The notes beneath the pieces are model-generated. The model saw nothing but the letters and a program-made list of their open reading frames with translations, had not been told where the DNA came from and did no database searches. The translations under genes were made by a program, and so were the position numbers. From Axinella damicornis (lineage: Eukaryota; Porifera; Demospongiae; Axinellida; Axinellidae): a DNA stretch of 64,000 nucleotides. Within the stretch, counting starts at the first letter, position 1, and each line of letters opens with the position of its first letter. Shown here in pieces: positions 22,723 through 31,882 of the stretch. The DNA lies in the NCBI GenBank assembly GCA_963931865.1, contig OZ007518.1, positions 991,549 through 1,055,548 on the forward strand, read 5' to 3'.

Positions 22723-22917
22723 GGGAGGGGGGGGGGGAGGAACTGCAGTGACTCTAATTTCACAGCACAAGCATATTAGGTAATAAATTGTCACTGCCGG
22801 CAATAGAGACCATTCAAACACAGGTGTAACCTCCTCTTCATACCAGCCCCTCCCACCAGCTCACTCATTCATTAATGAACTTTGAACCCTTAGCCAACCA
22901 GACAGCTTGTATGCCAA
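22081..22917. other. Intergenic; (TG)n and G-rich tract
   Basis: A TG microsatellite at about 22690-22720 runs into a G-rich tract (22721-22740). A half copy of the TAGTCTTGTTCCCAGACT palindrome lies at 22549-22575. No gene is seen; this is the 3' flank of the CLASRP homologue. Confidence 0.4.
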
Positions 22918-25900
22918 TCACGAGTCACATGCATTCTGTCTACCATGATGGTAGTAGTAACCAAGTGGGCTTGGAGATCTTGACTGCCTGCTGCGGTACT
23001 CGCCGTGTTCCCTCTCCCACTGAGTCCTCTCACTGCAGAGGAAACAGGTCGGAAATCCATGCTACAACTCTACCAGGAATTAGTCAAACGATAGAGCCCA
23101 CTGACTTGTCTCTCAACCTCCTCATCTGGTCACGAAGCTCATCTTCCCGTTCCTGCAGGACAGATACATAACTACTGAATCACTGAAAATGAAAGATGGA
23201 CAGAATACTCGAACACAACACTCCAGGATCTTGTCCATCAGGGAATGCAAGCTGGAGTAGAAGTGAAGAACAAGGCTAGCTATTCTGGTGAGTAGCCTAC
23301 ACCCTACAATTCGTTCCACTTCCTTCTGCTCCTCTTTCTCACGCTGAACCTTCTTGTCCATCTTGACTGCAGGCGGGAGAGAACAACACACAGAGTTGCT
23401 GAACGTCCATCCACTAATTCTTCAGCCCCCCACACCCACTTCCAAAGTACATGCCATTCAGTTTCCACCACATGGAGTCACTGACAGGAGACATCATTTC
23501 TCCTCTGCAGTTGGGAGTCATTCATTCTCTGATAGCTAACTAAGTACTGAGATCGACATAAATTAGCTTAGCAACCACCTTTGTGTGCATACATGTATAC
23601 TAAGCACAACTGACGTACATTGCTTGCTGAGCTGAGCTTGCATCCTTCTCTTCAGCTTCTCCTGGGGGGTCAATTTAGCCTAAGGGAAAAATGGCTCAGT
23701 TCAATACAGGCACTTGCTGAAGATATCTTGTGTGGTTACCTTATTCTTAGTGTTCGCAGGTGTGGTGGCTTGAGTGACAGTCCTGCAGGGGACCAGATCA
23801 AGACGGAATGACAGCAATCCACACCGCCCTTGATGCACGACTACTACCAAACAAACTCTTTGTCACTGTAAGGTCTTGTCTCGGTCGCAGACCCAACCAA
23901 CCCCAGTGCCAATCTCTTTTAGTATACACACACATGTATATGCACGTGGAATAAAATGTCTGGGAACAAGACTATGTAATACCTCATCTCGAGCTAGCCT
24001 CGTTCCCAGGCCTTCTCACCCCAGCGTTAGTCGTTTGCAAGCGACAAATGCTGGGGGGTGAGAAGGCCTGGGAACGAGGCTAATCTCGAGCTAGACAAAT
24101 TTTTCTCACTCAGGAGGTTATGCCCCGTCCCCAACTTCCTTAGCCACAGAAAATTGACCTAGCTCGATGGACTAACTTAATCTTTTCAGAGCTTTTCTGA
24201 TGATGGTAGGGTGCTGGACTTTTCGACCTGTTCCTAGGCCTTGAGTAGGACCCCCTGGGCGGGGGAGAAGGGGATCTCTTTGGAGAATGAGAACGGGGAG
24301 GGGACTTCCTTGGTTGAGGAGAACGGGAATGGGACCTCCTTCGGTAAGAGAGGTGCCGGTCTTGGCTTCTGCTAGGAGAGCACCTGCGTAGAATGGTACC
24401 AAATGTGAGGTTGAGAAAAGCTATTGTATACCAACAAACCTATTGTATACCTGTAGATCATGTACTCAATGTATGCCTTCACTTTCTGTAAGCAACAAAA
24501 TATGAGGTTGAGAAAAGCTATTGTATACCAACAAACTGGCACACGGCTCCCTCATAGTTTACCTCCCGGCCCCTACCTCACCTCCCGGTACCCCCAGCTC
24601 ACCTCCCGGTACCCCCAGCTCACCTCCCGGTACCCCTAGCTCACCTCCCGGTACCCCTAGCTCACCTCCCGGTACCCCTAGCTCACCTGCGGGTACCCCT
24701 AGCTCACCTCCCGGTACCCCTAGCTCACCTCCCGGTACCCCTACCTCACCTCCCGGTACCCCCAGCTCACCTCCCGGTACCCCTAGCTCACCTCCCGGTA
24801 CCCCTAGCTCACCTCCCAGTACCCCTAGTTCACCTCCCGGTACCCCTAGCTCACCTCCCGGTACCCCTAGCCCACCTCCCGGTACCCCTAGCTCACCCCC
24901 CGGTACCCCTAGCTCACCTCCCGGTACCCCTAGCCCACCTCCCGGTACCCCTAGCTCACCTCCCGGTACCCCTAGCCCACCTCCCGGTACCACTAGCTCA
25001 CCTCCCGGTACCCCTAGCCCACCTCCCGGTACCCCTAGCTCACCTCCCGGTACCCCTAGCTCACCTCCCGGTACCCCTAGCTCACCTCCTGGTACCCCTA
25101 GCCCACCTCCCGGTACCCCTAGCTCACCTCCCGGTACCCCTAGCTCACCTCCTGGTACCCCTAGCCCACCTCCCGGTACCACTAGCTCACCTCCCGGTAC
25201 CCCTTGCTCACCTCCCGGTACCCCTAGCTCACCTCCCGGTACCCCTAGCTCACCTCCCGGTACCCCTAGCTCACCTCCCGGTACCCCTAGCTCACCTGCC
25301 AGGTACCCCTAGCTCACCTCCCGGCCCCTAGCTCACCTCCCGGTACCCCTAGCTCACCTCCTGGTACCCCTAGCTCACCTCCCGGTACCCCTAGCTCACC
25401 TGCCAGGTACCCCTAGCTCACCTCCCGGCCCCTAGCTCACCTCCCGGTACCCCTAGCTCACCTCCCGGTACCCCTAGCTCACCTTCCGGTACCCCTAGCC
25501 CACCTCCCGGTACCCCTAGCTCACCTGCCGGTACACCTAGCTCACCTCCCCTAGCTCACCTCCCGGTACCCCTATGCTAGCTCACCTGCCGGTACCCCTA
25601 GCTCACCTCCCCTAGCTCACCTCCCGGTACCCCTAGCTCACCTCCCGGTACCCCTAGCTCACCTCCTGGTACCCCTAGCTCACCTCCCGGTACCCCTAGT
25701 TCACCTCCCGGTACCCCTAGCTCACCTCCCGGTACCCCTAGCTCACCTCCCGGTACCCCTAGCTCACCTCCCCTAGCTCACCTCCCGGTACCCCTAGCTC
25801 ACCTCCCGGTACCCCTAGCTCACCTCCCGGTACCCCTAGCTCACCTCCCGGTACCCCTAGCTCACCTCCCCTAGCTCACCTCCTGGTACCCCTAGCTCAC

Positions 25901-26816
25901 CTCCCGGTACCCCTAGCTCACCTCCCGGTACCCCTAGCTCACCTCCCGGTACCCCTAGCTCAATTCCCGGTACCCCTAGCTCACCTCCCGGTACCCCTAG
26001 CTCACCTCCCGGTACCCCCAGCTCACCTCCCGGTACCCCTAGCTCACCTCCCGGTACCCCTAGCTCACCTCCCGGTACCCCTAGCCCACCTCCCGGTACC
26101 CCTAGCTCACCTCTCGGTACCCCTAGCCCACCTCCCGGTACCACTAGCTCACCTCCCGGTACCCCTAGCTCACCTCCCCTAGCTCACCTCCCAGTACCCC
26201 TAGCCCTCCTCCCGGTACCCCCAGCTCACCTCCCGGTACCCCTAGCTCACCTCCCGGTACCCCTAGCCCACCTCCCGGTACCCCTAGCTCACCTCTCGGT
26301 ACCCCTAGCTCACCTCGTTCTCCTCCTCCTGTCCCTGCTTCTTGACCTGGACCTGGAGCGATAGCCAGACCGCCTCCGAGTATGATTGCGACCCCTCTCT
26401 CTGCATCAAGTGAAATATATGCTCAGTAAAGACCTAGATATTAAACTTCAAGGCATATTGGGTGAAATATTGTAGGAGCCACATCAGTAGCTTCTCTCTC
26501 TGATGTTCTGAGAGTGAGGCTACAGTAGTTGTAGAATGCCTTCAACATGAAACGCTTCCATTGCTGCACATGTATCCAGGTACGATCATACTCTGTTAAA
26601 TTACCTTGTCGAGACCTTGATCTCCGGCGCCTGCATGTGTGTGTGAGGAGTGATGAGGGGGAGGGGGAGTGGCACCTCGACCCTCGAGAGGATTTCTCTC
26701 TCCGATCTGACAACCGATCCTGTTCCCTCCTCTCCGGTCCTTGTGCCTCTGCAGTCCCTCCCCCAAACTCTGTAACGAACTCGACCTTTCCCTCCTCAGG
26801 AGTGGTGGAATGGAAA
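22918..26816 (-). CDS. CLASRP: CLASRP (SFRS16/SWAP2)-like SR-related splicing regulator, C-terminal eight exons
   Basis: Exons on the minus strand: 26816-26605, ~26398-26314, 24383-24177, 23782-23740, 23679-23619, 23366-23308, 23152-23106, 23032-22918. All phases agree, and the 829 bp encode about 275 residues to the stop at 22918. The product runs EEGKVEFVTEFGGG (compare EEKITFITSFGG in the vertebrate protein), then Arg/Ser-rich segments (SGYRSRSRSRSRDRRRR, SHSRSPQPRKSPPRSHSP). The C-terminus is KLTPQEKLKRRMQAQLSKQF, EREDELRDQMRRLRD and QWEREHGEYRSRQSRSPSP, as in CLASRP. The family interacts with CLK kinases and influences splice-site choice in the nucleus. The N-terminal SWAP-type region is not visible and must lie beyond 26.8 kb or elsewhere. 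The second exon can use either of two adjacent AG acceptors; the inner one fits the phase. The exon 2-3 intron is a 5'-splice-site minisatellite. Confidence 0.87.
23995..24082. mobile_element. Palindromic MITE with perfect 9-bp target duplication
   Basis: The ends are tagcctcgttcccaggcc and its complement, with core ccccagcgttagtcg / cgacaaatgctgggg. It is flanked by atctcgagc on both sides (23986-23994, 24083-24091). It lies in a CLASRP intron. Confidence 0.9.
24565..26313. repeat. 21-bp minisatellite inside the CLASRP intron; each unit holds a 5' splice site
   Basis: About 80 tandem units, on + ctcacctcccggtacccctag and on the transcribed minus strand AGGTGAGCTAGGGGTACCGGG. Point variants are common (tagctca/tagccca, ccggtaccacta), and some partial units occur (cacctcccctagctcac). 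The first unit on the minus strand is the real donor of the CLASRP exon ending at 26314 (ACGAG|GTGAGCTAGGGGTACC). Each later unit repeats GGGAG|GTGAGCT. The proline-rich open frames (PSSPPGT repeats on +, GVPGGEL on -) are side products. A short related duplication (ctattgtataccaacaaac at about 24421 and 24518) flanks the low end. Confidence 0.92.
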
Positions 26817-26842
26817 CTGGATGGTATGATAGGTGATCAGCA

Positions 26843-29800
26843 CTGTTAACAGAGAGTACTATACTGTGGAGGTTGTCTGGGGACATTCCCTTGTGATGTC
26901 ATCTGTGGGGAGTGGGGAGGTTGTCTGCAGGACGTTTGTTCACACTAAGCAACTCAGAATGTGTGTACTACCTTTACATTGAACTCTGAAGCCTTTGAGA
27001 GTAATTGACTCAGTGAATATGGTTAGTGGTTTGTGTAGCTCAGAGTTCCAAGGATAGTATTCTGGAGGTTGCTAAGTGATTGTTACTAAGGAAGTGATTG
27101 ACTCCAATTGCATCCACCAGCTCATACTGTGATAGCCTAATCACGTAGACTTTTCTCAGAGAAAACAACAGCACATGTAGCAACGTTCTAACGGTCTGAC
27201 AATATGAGTAGCTATGACTTGCCTCACTGGGGTCTCCACGCTAGATGGTGACTTGCCTCACCTCCCACTGGGGTCTCCATGCTACATGATGACTTGCCTC
27301 ACCTCCCACTGGGGTCTCCATGCTGCATGATGACTTGCCTCACCTCCCACTGGGGTCTCCATGCTGCATGATGACTTCCCTCACCTCCCACTGGGGTCTC
27401 CATGCTACATGATGACTTCCCTCACCTCCCACTGGGGTCTCCATGCTGCATGATGACTTGCCTCACCTCCCACTGGGGTCTCCATGCTGCATGATGACTT
27501 GCCTCACCTCCCACTGGGGTCTCCATGCTGCATGATGACTTCCCTCACCTCCCACTGGGGTCTCCATGCTGCATGATGACTTGCCTCACCTTCCAAATGG
27601 GGTCTCCATGCTGCATGATGACTTCCCTCACCTCCCACTGGGGTCTCCATGCTGCATGATGACTTCCCTCACCTCCCACTGGGGTCTCCATGCTGCATGA
27701 TGACTTGCCTCACCTTCCAAATGGGGTCTCCATGCTGCATGATGACTTCCCTCACCTCCCACTGGGGTCTCCATGCTACATGATGACTTCCCTCACCTCC
27801 CACTGGGGTCTCCATGCTGCATGATGACTTCCCTCACCTCCCACTGGGGTCTCCATGCTGCATGATGACTTGCCTCACCTCCCACTGGGGTCTCCATGCT
27901 GCATGATGACTTCCCTCACCTCCCACTGGGGTCTCCATGCTGCATGATGACTTGCCTCACCTTCCAAATGGGGTCTCCATGCTGCATGATGACTTCCCTC
28001 ACCTCCCACTGGGGTCTCCATGCTACATGATGACTTCCCTCACCTCCCACTGGGGTCTCCATGCTGCATGATGACTTCCCTCACCTCCCACTGGGGTCTC
28101 CATGCTGCATGATGACTTCCCTCACCTCCCACTGGGGTCTCCATGCTGCATGATGACTTGCCTCATGTGCACCTTCCAAATGGGGTCTCCATGCTATATG
28201 CTGACTTGCCTCACCTCCACTCCCCTCCAGTGGCATGGCACTGCAGCTGGTCTCCATGCTGCACGGTGGCTTGGCTCACCTTCCACTGCATGGACGTCTC
28301 CATGCTGCGTGCTACGAACGACGACATATCCGACCTTCCCCTTTGAGACTGCATAACGTTTTGTAACTGATTAAGGTAATCCAGTGACTACGAATGACTT
28401 TCTTTTTGAAAATAGTTTAGGTCATTGTGAGGTGGCGTCAGGTTCTATGCATGTACAATTTGTTTGTGTCATTTTTTTTGGCAGTGTTTACATTTCAGAG
28501 TGGGGTAGCTAGTCCAATGTGGTTCTGTGTCCTTCTGCTGTTAGCTCCAGGGGAAATTTGTTGGTTTAGCCACAGAGTCACATGCTCTCTCATATTGGTT
28601 CATGTGGCACCTTTGAAGGTTAGCAGATTAGAGACAAAGTTTTAACAGGGATACTACTAGCTGATGGTTATCTATAGCTAGTGGGGCAGCTGATGGAGTC
28701 TGTTGGAATTGTGCATGCTACGAACGACGACATTCAACCTTCCACTTTAAGACTACCGGGTATAGATAAACGTTTTGATATAGTTAGCTACCTCCAGTGT
28801 CTATGAATGGCTTCCTTTGTGATGTGTTTAAATGTGGTATAGCTAGCTAGGTCATTGTGAGGTAGCTATGCATGTACAATTTGTTTGTGTTCATTTTGTT
28901 GCAGTGTTTACATTTCAGAGTGTGGTAACTAGTCCAATGTGGTTCTGAGTCCTTCAGCTATTAGCTCCAGGGGAAATTTTCAATGGTTGGTTTAGCCACA
29001 TAGTCACATGCTCTGCATGTTGTTGGCTCATGTGGTGCTTTTGAAGGCCATGGAGAGTTAGTATCAGCGCTACTACTAGCAGATCTAGTGGGGCAGCTGA
29101 TGGCATTGTATTCAGGACAGGATGTAAAACAACAAATATTTGCAGTCACAACAAATTGACATTCTGGGTGGCTGTAGCTAGCTAGCTAGTTCATGAAAAA
29201 TTGTGTGCCGTGCTGGAAGGAAGGCATTGATCCTTTTGCGGCAGCAGTAATTAGAATTGAAGTTAGACCATTGTAGATCGCTGGGGTGTCCATGCTGCAT
29301 GCTATACGAACGATGACATTCGACCTTCCTCTTTGACATTGTAACTGACTAGGGTACCATACCTCCAGTGACTATGAATGACTGTCTTTTTGAAAATGGA
29401 TGAGGTCATTGTGAGGTAGCTACCTATATATATGCATGACTGTACAATTTGTTTGTGTTCAGCTAGTCCAATGTGGTTCTGAGCCCTTCCTCCAGGGAAA
29501 ATTTTGTTGGTTTAGCCACAGAGTCACATGCTCTCTTATTGGTTCATGTGGCACCTTTGAAGGTTAGCAGACTAGAGACAAAGTTTTAACAGGGATACTA
29601 TTACTACTTACTAGCTGATGGTTATCTATAGCTAGTTGGGCAGCTGATGGCATTGTATATATTCTGGACACGATAGCTAACAAGTGCAAAAATTACATGA
29701 AGAACAAAATTTTGCATTCTGGGGGGCTGTCAATTCATGAAGAACTGAACTGTGTGCTGTGCTGGAAGGACAGCCTTGATCCTTCTCTGCTGCTGTGAAG

Positions 29801-31090
29801 CCTGTGATTAGAAGTGAGACCATTGTAGCTATAGTTCACGCTACAAGGAAGATTTCTAAATTCATGTCAAATGACACAGGATACAGCAACAACTGCTAAT
29901 ACAAGTATGTACCCTCAATTTTATTTAGCAATGCCAATTGCAAGTTCTTGTTTGCTGCCATTTGAAGGATGTCAAACCGTAGTTATAGTGAAGGCCAACT
30001 TGGCGTATGGAGTCGATCCGCTCTCACTACTGCCGCAAGACAGATTTGTTTCATGTGGACAATTACATCCACAAGAATGCAAAATTTAATACACCATTAT
30101 GCAATTCCCACCAAAACAGTATTGCAGTAGGCATGGCAGTGGTTGATACAGCTGTAGGACTTTCTATCTTCTCATGCTATGGATGTGGTGGTTATCACAG
30201 CATGGCTACTGAGGTTTGCTCAACCATCACAACTATCAGCTCCCACTGAATTCTTTTCCAGAATTACGAACTAGCATGAGGTTATGACCATCCGGTTTGT
30301 TAAAACAACTTTTACCTTTTGTGGTGACCTAGCTACTACTCTGTGGTCTAAAACAAACTACCCAGCCCTTGTGGAAATAATATATTTCTGCCCAGTTTTT
30401 TATATTGTGTCCAGAGCACAATACCAGCAGCTCCATCAGCTGCCACCCACTAGATAACCATCTGTCAGTAGTAGCTAAAATAATAGTGTCTCGGATATGC
30501 CCAAGTACCACATATGTACCTAACATGTGACAATAACATGTGACTCTGTGGCTAAGCGGCATAATATATTTCCTCTGGAGCTGACAGAGGAGGGACTCAG
30601 AACGGTAACCACAGTGGACCACCTGGGTATATATGTGCATGAGGATGGTCATATACACTAGTTTGTTTTCATAAGCCAAATGACCAGGAGGCTATAGCTG
30701 TATAGCTAGTAACCTCTGACCCTATAGCCGCAACTGCAAACAGATCGGTAGCACTTTAGTTTGGTATGTCCCTCCTCCCTCCCCCTTACAATAAAGAGCT
30801 ACGGTTCGAAATTTCTTGAAGTTGGCTAGGGTGGGTTAGCTACAGTATAGTTATACTGTGGCTATAACCTCCTGGGTCATTTGGCTTGTGAGTGTATTCA
30901 CTTAGTCTTGTAACCATGGTAACTGGAGTGGTGGTGTATGACCATCCTCACATCCTCTTGTCGTACAGGTAGCCAGTGAGTGGTCACCTGGAACAGTGAT
31001 GACTCCAAGCAACAGCTAACAGACCAGTTTGGGTGCAACAACAGCATGGCTTATTAGACCGTGGGTTGTATCTTTCAGTTTCTCTGTATG
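26843..31090. repeat. Segmental duplication, copy 2, internally expanded
   Basis: Collinear with 6105-8520. Within it a ~430-bp block beginning near the cgaacgacgacat motif is present three times (about 28300, 28710 and 29290), against one copy in the partner. The minisatellite is three times longer. An open frame at 30007-30249 (AVVDTAVGLSIFSCYGCGGYHSM) is interrupted in copy 1. The minus strand upstream of the CLASRP exon at 26816 should contain its remaining exons, but I could not find them in this block. Confidence 0.85.
27215..28185. repeat. Minisatellite, ~41-bp unit
   Basis: About 22-24 units of gatgacttgcctcacctccc-actggggtctccatgctgcat with two main variants (gacttgcc/gacttccc; cctcccactggg/ccttccaaatggg) arranged in partly higher-order blocks. 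The minus strand of most units reads GGGAGGTGAGG. Related to 6495-6815. Confidence 0.92.
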
Positions 31091-31882
31091 AAATACAAAT
31101 TTTTGATGAGGTGTCTCATAAGAGTATGCGTATTTGCCTCACGTCAGACACCATGGTCTCATACCAGGAATTATTCACACAAACAAACAAACAAGAAAAA
31201 TGCTTGTTACTATACTAGCCCCAAGTAATACTATTCTATATATGCTGACGTACCTGCTGCATGACTGTCTCTGGCACGCTGCCGTCTGTCAGCAGCACTG
31301 CTCTGGCTCTACTGACTGCATATATAAGCAGATGAAGATGCCAGCAGTCACACCAACTTAACAGCCACATAATGATACATGTACATCAACTATACACATG
31401 GACGGACCTAACAACAGGGCAGTGCACACCTGACGGTCTGCATGCAGTAGCCTCGTTCACAGGCTATCTCCTCAAAAACAGGGAGAGAGCTTGGGAACGA
31501 GGCTAGGTCTGCAGGATCATGGTTGCATGTGATATGGGGTGGCTGCATCTCTGCAATTAAGAACCTCTCATATATACATGACCACTGTCTCTTCAGCTTG
31601 TCTGCAACAAGGGTGGGGGACCACTTTGTGGTTAAAAGCAATGAAAGTTTGTTTATGCTGCATGTTGGGGGGGGGGGGGGGGGGGGGACCACTTTGTGGT
31701 TAATTTGTTTATGCTACATGAAAATAAGTAAATCGTGCTGCATGGAAACCACATTCCCCAATGATCCATGTGCCTATGTTTTGACAATCTAGCTTCACTT
31801 TTTTGTTGCCATACACTATAGATTGTCGTGCAAATGTATTGTTGCAAAAGAAGTTATTATAATCTGGATACAGACCACAAAA
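31091..31882. other. Mostly non-coding; one weak exon candidate and a G-run
   Basis: A minus-strand stretch 31315-31254 has a good acceptor (tatatatgcag) and donor (GTACGT) and encodes SRARAVLLTDGSVPETVMQQ. Its exit phase (0) does not fit the CLASRP exon at 26816 (phase 2), so I leave it unassigned. A run of about 20 G lies at 31667-31687. Confidence 0.3.
31448..31505. mobile_element. Short palindromic MITE
   Basis: tagcctcgttcacaggct to agcttgggaacgaggcta. The right flank is ggtctgcag. The left flank is ggtctgca followed by an extra tgca and g, so the 9-bp target duplication has been disturbed by a small duplication. Confidence 0.7.

Noticed and set aside
24451..24485. A 35-bp CLASRP exon (VKAYIEYMIY) between the minisatellite and the next RS exon
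   Set aside because: It has good splice borders but begins in phase 0, while the exon at 26314 ends in phase 2. The exon at 24383 joins 26314 directly in phase. The surrounding sequence is a small duplication.
24521..25312. 263-residue proline-rich frame (PSSPPGT repeats) on +
   Set aside because: It is the translation of a 21-bp minisatellite (a multiple of three, so always open). The opposite strand is an intron of the CLASRP homologue, and no flanking exon or start supports a protein. The same applies to 40151-40928.
27215..28185. Possible CRISPR array
   Set aside because: Units are contiguous and nearly identical with no unique spacers, in a eukaryotic intron context without cas genes.
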